Origin: Croceibacterium segetis
GTDB taxonomy: Bacteria; Pseudomonadota; Alphaproteobacteria; Sphingomonadales; Sphingomonadaceae
DNA: 64,000 nt
NCBI RefSeq assembly: GCF_011320115.1
Contig: NZ_JAANOZ010000015.1
Span: 1 to 64,000, forward strand
Direction of reading: 5' to 3'
The notes below the pieces were generated by a model, which searched no databases, was not told the origin of the DNA, and saw nothing but the letters and a program-made list of their open reading frames with translations. A program made the position numbers and the translations under genes. Of this stretch, positions 45,131-53,401 are shown in pieces (the first letter of the stretch is position 1; each line of letters opens with the position of its first letter).

Positions 45131-45157
45131 CATTCCCGCAAGTCGGCGGGTGGGAAC

Positions 45158-46534
45158 ATGGCATTGGCACTACTGGCACATTCGTTCTTCCTGCGAAGAG
45201 ACGCAAAGCAACTCGCCCGCCAGAAGCCCTACCCTCCCCTGACGACGCTGCTGGCCGCCGCCATCCTGCGCGAAGCCGGGCACGAGGTATCGCTGTTCGA
45301 CGCCACCTTCGCAGACGGGCCTGGCGCGTTCGAAGCCCACATCGCGCAGCGGCGTCCTTCGACGCTGATCCTCATCGAGGACAACTTCAATTTCCTGACC
45401 AAGATGTGCACCGAGACCCGCCGCGCGGATGCCTTGGCGATGATCGGCGCGGCGCGCAGGCGCGGCTGGCGCGTGGCGGTGAATTCGCCCGATTCCGCCG
45501 ACAATCCGCGGCTCTACCTCGACGCCGGGGCGCACGCGGTGCTCACCGGCGAGGGCGAGTTCGCCGCAGCCGACTTCGTTCGCGGGGTCCCCGCCGGGCC
45601 GGGCACCATCACCATCGGCGCGGATGGCGGGCTGCAACCCCTGCCGCGTCCGCGCATCCGGCCCGATCTCGACCGCCTGCCGCTGCCGGCGTGGGAGCTG
45701 ATCGACATCGAGGCCTACCGCGCCGTCTGGTCGGCTGCCCACGGCCACTTCTCGATCAACATCGCCGCCTCGCGTGGCTGCCCGTATACCTGCAACTGGT
45801 GCGCCAAGCCGACGTTCGGCCGGCGCTACGACCAGCGCTCGCCGGCCTCGGTCGCCGATGAGATGCGCCAGCTCAAGCAGCGCTACAATCCCGACCATTT
45901 GTGGTTCGCCGACGACATCTTCGGCATGAGCGAGAACTGGCTGCGCGAGTTCGCCGACGAGGTCGAACGCCGCGACGCGGTGATCCCCTTCATGATGCAG
46001 TCGCGCGTCAACCTGATCTCGGTTCCCGTGGCCGACGCCTTGCGCCGGGCCGGCGCGCAGGAAGTCTGGCTCGGCGTCGAGTCCGGCTCGCAGCGGATCC
46101 TCGACGCGATGGACAAGGGCGCCCGCGTGGAAGCCGCCCGCGCGGCGACGCGCAACCTCAAGCGCCACGGCATCCGCGCCTGCTGGTTCCTCCAGCTCGG
46201 CTACCCGCCGGAGGACTGGCACGACATCCTGCTGACCCGCAACCTGGTGCGCGAGGAGGCGCCCGACGAGATCGGCGTGTCGGTCGCCTATCCGCTGCCC
46301 GGCACCGTGTTCCACGAACGCCAGCTCGCCGAACTGGGGCCGCAGCGGAACTGGCGCGACACCGACGAGCTGGCAATGCTGTTCCGCGGCACGTTCGACA
46401 CGGCGTTCTACCGCGAAGTGCGCGATGCGCTCCATGCCGAGGCGCCCTCCGGCGCGTTCGACGACGCGCGCTGGGCGGCACTGGCGGCGAAGGCGGCGCT
46501 GCACCGGAGCGGCGATCTGCGGCTGAGCGCCTGA
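45158..46534 (+). CDS. B12-binding-type radical SAM protein 1
   Basis: 458-aa protein with the two-domain layout of cobalamin-binding radical SAM enzymes: a Rossmann-like N-terminal domain (about 1-145, ending VLTGEGEFAAADF) and a radical SAM barrel starting with the [4Fe-4S] motif C208-x3-C212-x2-C215 (RGCPYTCNWC). GVESGSQRILDAM further on is typical of this class. No DxHxxG is seen, as in many class members. These enzymes methylate or rearrange unreactive carbons. First gene of an eight-gene operon; one base separates it from the next gene. It shares KPYPPL near residue 23 with the next protein. HpnJ-like hopanoid enzymes are distant relatives, but no hopanoid genes are here. Confidence 0.9.
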   Translation: MALALLAHSFFLRRDAKQLARQKPYPPLTTLLAAAILREAGHEVSLFDATFADGPGAFEAHIAQRRPSTLILIEDNFNFLTKMCTETRRADALAMIGAARRRGWRVAVNSPDSADNPRLYLDAGAHAVLTGEGEFAAADFVRGVPAGPGTITIGADGGLQPLPRPRIRPDLDRLPLPAWELIDIEAYRAVWSAAHGHFSINIAASRGCPYTCNWCAKPTFGRRYDQRSPASVADEMRQLKQRYNPDHLWFADDIFGMSENWLREFADEVERRDAVIPFMMQSRVNLISVPVADALRRAGAQEVWLGVESGSQRILDAMDKGARVEAARAATRNLKRHGIRACWFLQLGYPPEDWHDILLTRNLVREEAPDEIGVSVAYPLPGTVFHERQLAELGPQRNWRDTDELAMLFRGTFDTAFYREVRDALHAEAPSGAFDDARWAALAAKAALHRSGDLRLSA

Positions 46535-46535
46535 C

Positions 46536-47927
46536 ATGCCCGATATCCTCCTGACCCACGGCTACTTCCTCGGCGAAGACGAGAAGGAGCAGCAGATCAT
46601 GAAGCCCTACCCGCCGCTCGGGCTGCTCTACATCTCGGCCTACTTGCGGCGGGCGGGGTACGAGGCCGAAATCTACGACAGCACCTGGGGCAGCAAGCCC
46701 GAGCTTTTCGCCCGGCTGGCGCGCGAGCCGGGCGGCACGCTGGGGATCTACACCAACCTGATAACCCGGGCGAACGTGCTGGCGATCGTCGCCGAGGCCA
46801 GGCGTCACGGCTGGACGGTCGTTCTCGGCGGGCCGGAGAGCGCCAACTACCCCGAGCAGTATCTGGCTCACGGCGCCGACGTCGTGGTCGTCGGCGAGGG
46901 TGAGGAGACCCTGGCCGAGCTGCTTCCGGCGCTCGCGAGCAAGGGGCCGCACCGCCTGCACGGCGTGGCCGGCACGATGTTCCGCGACGAGAGCGGGGCC
47001 ATGGTCAGCAATCCCCCGCGGCCGCAGATCGCCGATCTCGACAGCCTGCCGTGGCCCGACCGCGCGGCGATCGACCTGCCCAGGTACGTCGACACCTGGC
47101 GCACCCACCACGGCAGCGGCAGCGTCAACCTGATCACCGCGCGCGGCTGCCCCTACAAGTGCAACTGGTGCTCGCACGCGGTGTTCGGCTATTCCTATCG
47201 CCGCCGCAGCTTCCTCGATTGCGCCGCCGAGCTGGAGCACATCAACGAAGTCTATCGCCCCGACCAGGTGTGGTACTCGGACGACGTCTTCACCATCAAT
47301 CACCGCTGGCTCTACAACTACGCCGGCGAGCTCAAGCGCCGCGGGTTGCGCCTGCCGTTCGAGACCATCTCGCGCGCCGACCGGATGATGAAGGAGGAGG
47401 TGCTCGAGACGCTCGCCGAGATGGGCTGCTACCGCATCTGGATCGGCGCCGAGAGCGGCAGCCAGCGGATTCTCGACGGCATGCAGCGCGCGGTGACCGT
47501 CGAGCAGGTCGAATGGGCGACCAAGGCCGCCCAGCGCCACGGCATCGAAGTCGGCATGTTCCTGATGTGGGGCTACGACGGCGAGGAGCTCGAGGACATC
47601 GAGGCCACCGTCGAGCAGGTGAAGAAATGGAACCCCGACGTGTTCCTGACCACGGTCGCCTACCCGATCATGAACACCCCGTACTTCGGCAAGGTCGCCG
47701 ACAAAGCGGTGCTGACCAAGGAATGGAGCGCGGCGACCGACCGCGATTTCGTCATCAAGGGCCGCCACTCACGCAATTACTACAAGCATGCCGACACCTG
47801 GCTGCGCAGCGAGGTGGCGGCCTTCCGGCTCGAGCAGGACAACCCCGCCGAAGCGCTCGCACGCCGAACCGAGGCGCTGCGCGCGCGCGATTCCCTTCTC
47901 GCCGCCGCGCACGAGGTCGAAGCGTGA
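46536..47927 (+). CDS. B12-binding-type radical SAM protein 2
   Basis: 463-aa paralogue of the preceding gene: cobalamin-binding-like Rossmann domain (1-135, with VVVVGEGEETLAELLP) and radical SAM core with C205-x3-C209-x2-C212 (RGCPYKCNWC), followed by WIGAESGSQRILDGM and a C-terminal HSRNYYKHAD region that the first protein lacks. No DxHxxG. It probably acts on the same scaffold as its neighbours, but reaction and substrate cannot be read. It begins one base after the previous stop, and the following methyltransferase GTG overlaps its own stop (GTGA), so translation is coupled. Confidence 0.9.
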   Translation: MPDILLTHGYFLGEDEKEQQIMKPYPPLGLLYISAYLRRAGYEAEIYDSTWGSKPELFARLAREPGGTLGIYTNLITRANVLAIVAEARRHGWTVVLGGPESANYPEQYLAHGADVVVVGEGEETLAELLPALASKGPHRLHGVAGTMFRDESGAMVSNPPRPQIADLDSLPWPDRAAIDLPRYVDTWRTHHGSGSVNLITARGCPYKCNWCSHAVFGYSYRRRSFLDCAAELEHINEVYRPDQVWYSDDVFTINHRWLYNYAGELKRRGLRLPFETISRADRMMKEEVLETLAEMGCYRIWIGAESGSQRILDGMQRAVTVEQVEWATKAAQRHGIEVGMFLMWGYDGEELEDIEATVEQVKKWNPDVFLTTVAYPIMNTPYFGKVADKAVLTKEWSAATDRDFVIKGRHSRNYYKHADTWLRSEVAAFRLEQDNPAEALARRTEALRARDSLLAAAHEVEA

Positions 47928-48730
47928 CCGCCGCCCCCACCCTCGCCGCGCTTGGCCGACCCTCGCCGTTCGACGCCATGGCGTCCGAATACGACCGCTC
48001 GTTCGGCGCGGGCGCGGTCGGCCGGAGGATGCGCGCGGCCACCTGGCGCCGGCTCGACGCGGCATTCCGCCCGGGCGAGCGCGTGCTCGAGCTCAATTGC
48101 GGCACCGGCGACGACGCGGTCCACCTGGCCGAACGCGGCGTGCGCGTGCTCGCCACCGACAGCTCGCCGCCGATGGTCGAGGCGACCCGCGCGAAAGTGG
48201 CGCGCGCCGGGCTCGACGCTCTGGTCGAGGCCGCTCCGCTGGCGATCGAGCAGCTGGCGCACACGGCGGCCGGGCGCTTCGACGGCGCGCTGTCGAACTT
48301 CGGCGGGCTGAATTGCGTGAGCGACTTGCCCGCCGTCGCGCGCGCACTCGCCGCGCTGCTGCGGCCTGGCGCGCGGGCGCTGCTGTGCGTGATGGGTCCG
48401 GCCGTCCCGTGGGAGTGGGGCTGGTACCTCGCTCACGGCGAACCGGGCAAGGCGGCGCGGCGGCTGCGCCGGGGAGGCGCGCCGTGGCGCGGGCTGACGA
48501 TCCGCTATCCCTCGATCGGCGAGACACGGCGCGCGTTCGCGCCGCACTTCGCGCAGCGCCGCGTCGCGGCGATCGGCGCTCTGCTGCCGCCCACCTACGC
48601 GGAAGCCTGGGCCGCGCGTCACCCGCGGATGCTGGCGGCGCTCGACCGCTGCGAGCGCCGGCTCGAGACCGTGCCGCCGCTGCCGTGGCTGGCCGATCAC
48701 TACCTGCTCGAGCTGGAGCGCCGCGCGTGA
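47924..48730 (+). CDS. Class I SAM-dependent methyltransferase 1
   Basis: 268-aa SAM-dependent methyltransferase with the Rossmann motif I LELNCGTGDD at about 55-64, an acidic second strand (VLATDSSPPMVEA) and NFGGLNCVSDL as the post-IV region. Cytoplasmic. The GTG start at 47924 overlaps the upstream stop; the open frame extends further only as shadow. Members of this broad family methylate O, N or C atoms of small molecules; the acceptor is unknown. It lies between two radical SAM genes, so a joint biosynthetic pathway is the natural reading. Confidence 0.87.
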   Translation: MTAAPTLAALGRPSPFDAMASEYDRSFGAGAVGRRMRAATWRRLDAAFRPGERVLELNCGTGDDAVHLAERGVRVLATDSSPPMVEATRAKVARAGLDALVEAAPLAIEQLAHTAAGRFDGALSNFGGLNCVSDLPAVARALAALLRPGARALLCVMGPAVPWEWGWYLAHGEPGKAARRLRRGGAPWRGLTIRYPSIGETRRAFAPHFAQRRVAAIGALLPPTYAEAWAARHPRMLAALDRCERRLETVPPLPWLADHYLLELERRA

Positions 48731-50235
48731 TCGTGTTCATCAACCCCCGCGCCACGCGGCCCAAGAACCGCCGCTTTCCGCTCTCGCTGATGGCTGTCGG
48801 CGCCGCGCTGCCCGCAGGCACCGAATGGGAGATCGTCGACGGCAACCTGCCCGATCTCGACGTGCCGGCCACCGTTACCCGGATCGTGCAGGAGCGGGCC
48901 GGCGGAGCCGATCCGGTCGAGCTGATCGCGGTGACCGTGATGCCAGGCCCGCAGGTGGTCAGCGGGGTCGCGGTGTCGAAGGCGCTCAAGGCGGCGCATC
49001 CGCAGATCCCGATCGTCTGGGGCGGGAACTTCGGCAGCCTCTATCCCGCGCCGGTCCTCGACGCGCCCTATGTCGACTGGCTCGTGCGCGGACAGGGCGA
49101 GCAGACTTTCCTCGACTTGCTCGAGGTCCTCGCCGGCCGGCTCGATCCCCACGCGGTCGCCGGGCTGGCGTTCCGCGAGGCCGACGGCTCGCACTGGATC
49201 GGCCCCGAACGCACCTGGGTCGGCCCGGCCGAGCTGCCCGACCCGCCCTATCACAAGGTACCGGTCGCCGAGTACCTCCACCCGACCTTCCTCGGTCGCC
49301 GCTCGGGCGTCTACCAGGCCTCGATCGGCTGCCCTTACGCGTGCAACTTCTGCGGCGTGATCTCGGTGTTCGGGCGCAAGGAGAAAGTCCAGCCGCCCGA
49401 GCGCACCGCACGGCATCTTGCCTGGCTCAAGCGGCACCACGGGATGGATTCGGTGCACTTCTACGACAACAACTTCTTCCTCAACGAAGCGCACGCGCGC
49501 GAGGTGGCGGCGGCGTTCGCCCCGCTCGGCCTCGCCTGGTGGTGCGAGGCGCGGATCGACGCGCTGTGCCGCTTTTCCGACGATACCTGGCGGCGCCTGC
49601 GCGAAGCCGGGCTGAAGATGGTCTTCTGCGGCGCCGAATCCGGCTCCGACGAGGTCCTCGCCAAGATGAGCAAGGGCATCACCACGGCGCAGATCGAGGA
49701 AGTCGCCGCGCGCACCCGCCAGCACGGGATCATCCCCGAGTTCTCGTTCGTGTTCGGCGATCCCGACGAGCCGGAGCGCGAGATCGACAATACGCTGCGC
49801 TTCATCCGCAAGCTCAAGGGCATCAACCCGCGGCTCGAGATCATCAGCTACTTTTACACCCCCACGCCGCAGCGCGCGGGCACTTACGGCGACGTCGACG
49901 CGATGTCGGGCACGCCGGGCGATCTCGAGGAATGGACGCGGCCCGAATGGGTCAACTGGATGACCCACGAGGACCCCCACGTGCCGTGGCTCGCCCGCGA
50001 GGTGAAGGCGCGGGTCGACGATTTCGAGCTGGTGCTGAAGAGCCGCTTTCCTTCCGCGCACGACCGCCTGACGCGGCCCTGGGGCAAGCTCGCCGGGCAG
50101 CTCCTCGCGCTGCGCCGCTGGCGGAGCGGGCATTACGCCGATCCGGAGCTGCTCCGACGGGTGCGCACGCTCGCGCGGCGCCTTCCCGACGACCGCCAGG
50201 CCTACGGCCACTTGCGGCAGGCGGGGGCGGCATGA
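48727..50235 (+). CDS. B12-binding-type radical SAM protein 3
   Basis: 502-aa member of the same superfamily but clearly different from the first two: N-terminal domain beginning VIVFINPRAT, with IVWGGNFGSLYP near 96-107 and WLVRGQGEQTFLDLL, then the cluster motif C202-x3-C206-x2-C209 (IGCPYACNFC), FCGAESGSDEVLAKM, and a long C-terminal region (about 380-502) including WVNWMTHEDPHVPW. The GTG start overlaps the previous stop. BchE-like cyclases and P-methyltransferases share this architecture, so neither methylation nor ring formation can be excluded. Function unknown. Confidence 0.9.
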   Translation: MIVFINPRATRPKNRRFPLSLMAVGAALPAGTEWEIVDGNLPDLDVPATVTRIVQERAGGADPVELIAVTVMPGPQVVSGVAVSKALKAAHPQIPIVWGGNFGSLYPAPVLDAPYVDWLVRGQGEQTFLDLLEVLAGRLDPHAVAGLAFREADGSHWIGPERTWVGPAELPDPPYHKVPVAEYLHPTFLGRRSGVYQASIGCPYACNFCGVISVFGRKEKVQPPERTARHLAWLKRHHGMDSVHFYDNNFFLNEAHAREVAAAFAPLGLAWWCEARIDALCRFSDDTWRRLREAGLKMVFCGAESGSDEVLAKMSKGITTAQIEEVAARTRQHGIIPEFSFVFGDPDEPEREIDNTLRFIRKLKGINPRLEIISYFYTPTPQRAGTYGDVDAMSGTPGDLEEWTRPEWVNWMTHEDPHVPWLAREVKARVDDFELVLKSRFPSAHDRLTRPWGKLAGQLLALRRWRSGHYADPELLRRVRTLARRLPDDRQAYGHLRQAGAA

Positions 50236-50909
50236 CGGTCGCCGCTGCCCGGGAGGCCTATCCCCGCTGGGCCGCGACCTACGAGCACGAGAACGCCGTC
50301 ACCACGCTCGAATGCGAGCTGGTCGAGCGGCTCTCGCGCTCGCCGCGAGGGTTGCGCCTGCTCGACGTCGGCTGCGGCACCGGGCGCCGGCTCGTCGGCA
50401 GCGGCGCGGCGAGCGCGACCGGCGTCGAGGCGTGCCCCGAGATGCTCGCGGCGGGCCGCCAGGCGCACAGTTTCGGCCCGGAAGTCCGCCTGCTCGAAGG
50501 GGACGCGCGGGCCTTGCCGGTCCCCGCCGGCGCGTTCGAGCTGGTCTGGTGCCGCCTGATGATCGGGCACTTGCCCGAATGCGAAGCCGCCTACCGCGAG
50601 CTCGGCCGGGCCGCGGCCGCCGGCGGGCAGGTCGTGGTGACCGATTTCCATCCCGACGCCTACGCCGCCGGGCTCCGCCGCACCTTTCGCGACGGCGAGG
50701 AGGTGCTCGAGATCGAGCACTACGTGCACACCGCCGAAACCCAGATCGCCGCCGCCGAAAAGGCCGGACTGGTGCTGAGCGCCGCCGCCGAGGGCGTCGT
50801 CGGGCCGCAAGTGCGCGGGTTCTACAGCGCGGCCGGAAAGGCTGCGATGTACGAGCAGCAGCGCGGCCGTCCGCTAGTGCTGGGGCTCGCCTTCAGGCGC
50901 GATGCCTGA
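50232..50909 (+). CDS. Class I SAM-dependent methyltransferase 2
   Basis: 225-aa methyltransferase of the UbiE/Methyltransf_11 type: motif I LLDVGCGTGRRL at 43-54, GDARALPVPAGAFELVWCRL around 88-107, and VVVTDFHPDAYAAG in the C-terminal half. The ATG overlaps the radical SAM 3 stop (ATGA), and the next gene begins inside its last codons. Acceptor unknown. With methyltransferase 1 and the TylF-like enzyme it gives three distinct methyltransferase types in one operon, which suggests a multiply methylated product. Confidence 0.88.
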   Translation: MTVAAAREAYPRWAATYEHENAVTTLECELVERLSRSPRGLRLLDVGCGTGRRLVGSGAASATGVEACPEMLAAGRQAHSFGPEVRLLEGDARALPVPAGAFELVWCRLMIGHLPECEAAYRELGRAAAAGGQVVVTDFHPDAYAAGLRRTFRDGEEVLEIEHYVHTAETQIAAAEKAGLVLSAAAEGVVGPQVRGFYSAAGKAAMYEQQRGRPLVLGLAFRRDA

Positions 50910-51945
50910 CCGCCGGATCCTCCTCGCGGCGGACAACCTCGCGGTCGGGATCGAGGGTGGAGCACTGGTCGAGCCGGCCGGCGCGTTCGACCTCGAGCTG
51001 CGCTTTCCCGGCTGCGCGATCAGGCCGGGGCTGATCAACGCCCACGACCACCTTCACCGCAACCACTACGGCCGCCTCGGCACGCCGCCCTATCCCAGCG
51101 CCTATGCCTGGGGGAGCGACGTCGAGCGGCGCTACCGCGATCGCATCGCTGCGGGGCGGCGGATCCCGCGGCGCGAGGCCCTTCTGGCGGGCGCGTGGAA
51201 GAACCTCTTCGCGGGCGTCACGACGGTGGTCCACCACGATCCCTGGGAGGCGGATTTCGAACGCGAGTTCCCGCTTCGCGTCGCGCCGGTCCCGAGCGCC
51301 GACTCGCTCGGAATGACGCCCGAACTCGAGCGGGGAGAGCCGGGCGGACTGCTCGCCCTGCACGTCGCCGAAGGGGTGGACCCCGTCGCCGCCGGGGAAG
51401 TCCGCGAGCTCGAGGCGCGCGGCCTGCTCGATGCGAACCTGCTGGCGATCCACTGCGTGGGCGTCGATGCCGATGCGGCGGCGCGATTCCGCCGCTCCGG
51501 GGCGGCATTCTGCTGGTGCCCGTCGTCAAACCTCTTCCTGTTCGGCCAGACCGCGCCGCCGGCGATGTTCGCCGAAGACATCGATCTGCTGCTCGGCAGC
51601 GATTCGCATTTGACCAGCGACGGCGACTTGCTCGACGAATTGCGCCTCGCCCGCGCGACGGGGCTGGCTCGCGACCGCCGGCTCGAACAGGCGATCGGCG
51701 AAACCGCGGCCCGGCGGCTCGGATTGCCCGTGGCGCGGCTCGCTCCCGGCGAGCCCGCCGATGTCGTCGTTCTTGCCGCTCCGTTGCTCGAGGCTTCGGC
51801 GGCAGACGTGGTCCTGGTCCTCGCCGGCGGCACGCCGCGAGTGGCACGGCCGGATCTTGCACCTATGCTGGAGCAGCTCGGATATTGCGGCCGCCTGGCG
51901 ACGGTTCGCGGCATCGAACGGTGGACCAGCGGCGCGGCCATTTGA
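50902..51945 (+). CDS. Metal-dependent amidohydrolase (ATZ/TRZ-like)
   Basis: 347-aa member of the amidohydrolase superfamily. Metal-site residues are visible: H48 and H50 (NAHDHLH), H154 (ALHVAEG), H184 (AIHCVG) and D234 (LGSDSHLT), with a C-terminal beta-sandwich of the composite domain. These fit the cytosine-deaminase/ATZ-TRZ group, mostly mononuclear enzymes hydrolysing amide, amidine or amino groups on ring compounds. It starts within the end of the preceding methyltransferase (8-base overlap). In this operon it may deaminate or trim an intermediate. No signal peptide. Confidence 0.88.
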   Translation: MPDRRILLAADNLAVGIEGGALVEPAGAFDLELRFPGCAIRPGLINAHDHLHRNHYGRLGTPPYPSAYAWGSDVERRYRDRIAAGRRIPRREALLAGAWKNLFAGVTTVVHHDPWEADFEREFPLRVAPVPSADSLGMTPELERGEPGGLLALHVAEGVDPVAAGEVRELEARGLLDANLLAIHCVGVDADAAARFRRSGAAFCWCPSSNLFLFGQTAPPAMFAEDIDLLLGSDSHLTSDGDLLDELRLARATGLARDRRLEQAIGETAARRLGLPVARLAPGEPADVVVLAAPLLEASAADVVLVLAGGTPRVARPDLAPMLEQLGYCGRLATVRGIERWTSGAAI

Positions 51946-52012
51946 ACTCATGCGGGCCCCGGCAGGACCAACCGACGAGGATGACAAGGTCCACGCCAGG
52001 GAGGGCACAGGT

Positions 52013-53401
52013 TTGTTGATCGCTATCGCCACAAGGCATCTTTCAGTCACGGCCGCGGCCCTCGCCCTGCTCGCCGGCAGCCCGGCGTTTGCGCAGGACG
52101 CTTCTGCGGACAAGACCGACGCCGGCGAACTCGCGCCGGACGACAGCGCGAACGACGGCGCGAACGACAACTCCGGCGACTTCGTCGAGGATTCCGCCGG
52201 CGGCGGGCTCGACCTGTTTTCGGCCGACACCCTGACCGTCCTGCTCGACGCCCGGCTGGTGGTGGCCGATGGACACAGGAGCTTCGCCGATGGCGGCCTC
52301 GGCAAGACTCGTTTCGACGGCAACTCCCAGGGAGATTTCAGGCTCCAGGCGGTGCCGGTCGAAGCGGACCTGATCTGGCAACCGCGCTTCACCGACACGT
52401 TCGTCGGCAATGTCTCGGTCGCCTGGCAGAAGGACCAGGAAAACGACGCCGATCTCCTCGAAGCCTACCTCACCTTCAATCCGCGCCGCTCGGGCAATGT
52501 CGATTACTCACTGAAGGGCGGGCTCTATTGGCCGGAGATCTCGCTCGAGCACGCGACGGGCGGCGCCTGGAGCACGATCTATACGATCACCCCTTCGGCC
52601 ATCAATGCGTGGGTCGGCGAGGAAGTGAAAGTCGTCGGCGCCGAAGCCACGCTCCACGCAAGCCTGGGGGAGCAGGACCTGTCGTTCACCGCCGGGGTGT
52701 TCGGCTTCAACAATACCTCGGGCACATTGCTGTCGTTCCGCGGCTGGGCGCTGCACGACATCAAGGCGACGGCCTTCGGCCACTTCAAGCTCCCGCCGCT
52801 CAACTCGTTCATCACCAACGCGCAGGAGCACCGCACCCGCTCGCTGCTCGAGATCGACGATCGCCCGGGGTTCTACGGCCGGGCGGAGTGGCGCCCATCC
52901 TCCAGCCTGGTGCTCAATGCGTTCTACTACGACAATCGCGGCGATCCCGAGGCCTTCAGCAACGTCCTGCAATGGGGCTGGCGCACGCGCTTCCTCAACC
53001 TCGGGCTCGCCGCGGAACTGGGTCCGGGCACCCGACTGATCGCCCAGGCGATGCAAGGCACCACCAAAATGGGTTTCAAGACCAATGACGTCGTCTGGGT
53101 GCACACGCGCTTCCGCTCCGCTTTCGTGCTGATCACGCACACGATCGGCGCGGGCGCGCTGACCGGCCGGGTCGAGGCTTTCGATACCCGGGAGCGCGGC
53201 AGCCAGATGGTCCACGCCGATGAAAGCGAAGACGGCTGGGCGATGACCGCCGCCGTGCGCTGGCCGCTGGCAAACATGCTCAACGTGTTCGTCGAGGCGC
53301 TGCACGTCGAGAGCACGCGCGGCACGCGAACGACGTATTTCGCCATTCCGGCCGAAGAGCGCCAGAACGTGCTTCAGGCCGCCCTGCGATTCCGCTGGTG
53401 A
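52013..53401 (+). CDS. Outer-membrane beta-barrel (porin-like) protein
   Basis: Exported protein of about 462 aa. Start TTG 52013 is supported by GGGAGGG seven bases upstream and a following signal peptide (hydrophobic to about residue 20, ending PAFAQ). After an acidic linker (about 22-50, rich in D, N and S) come alternating aromatic/hydrophobic strands such as FYGRAEWRPSSSLVLNAFYYD, and the chain ends in an aromatic residue (ALRFRW), the usual signature of outer-membrane barrels. I recognise no specific porin family. Its place inside a biosynthetic-looking operon suggests a product or precursor crosses the outer membrane through it. Its stop overlaps the next start. Confidence 0.78.
   Translation: MLIAIATRHLSVTAAALALLAGSPAFAQDASADKTDAGELAPDDSANDGANDNSGDFVEDSAGGGLDLFSADTLTVLLDARLVVADGHRSFADGGLGKTRFDGNSQGDFRLQAVPVEADLIWQPRFTDTFVGNVSVAWQKDQENDADLLEAYLTFNPRRSGNVDYSLKGGLYWPEISLEHATGGAWSTIYTITPSAINAWVGEEVKVVGAEATLHASLGEQDLSFTAGVFGFNNTSGTLLSFRGWALHDIKATAFGHFKLPPLNSFITNAQEHRTRSLLEIDDRPGFYGRAEWRPSSSLVLNAFYYDNRGDPEAFSNVLQWGWRTRFLNLGLAAELGPGTRLIAQAMQGTTKMGFKTNDVVWVHTRFRSAFVLITHTIGAGALTGRVEAFDTRERGSQMVHADESEDGWAMTAAVRWPLANMLNVFVEALHVESTRGTRTTYFAIPAEERQNVLQAALRFRW

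Noticed and set aside
45038-45157. Cobalamin riboswitch before the B12-type radical SAM operon
   Set aside because: The leader is too short (27 bases after the candidate promoter), and no B12-box-like sequence was seen.
45158-50235. Hopanoid biosynthesis (HpnJ-type radical SAM)
   Set aside because: The cluster motifs are somewhat similar, but no squalene-hopene cyclase or other hpn gene is present, and three non-identical radical SAM genes are not a hopanoid pattern.
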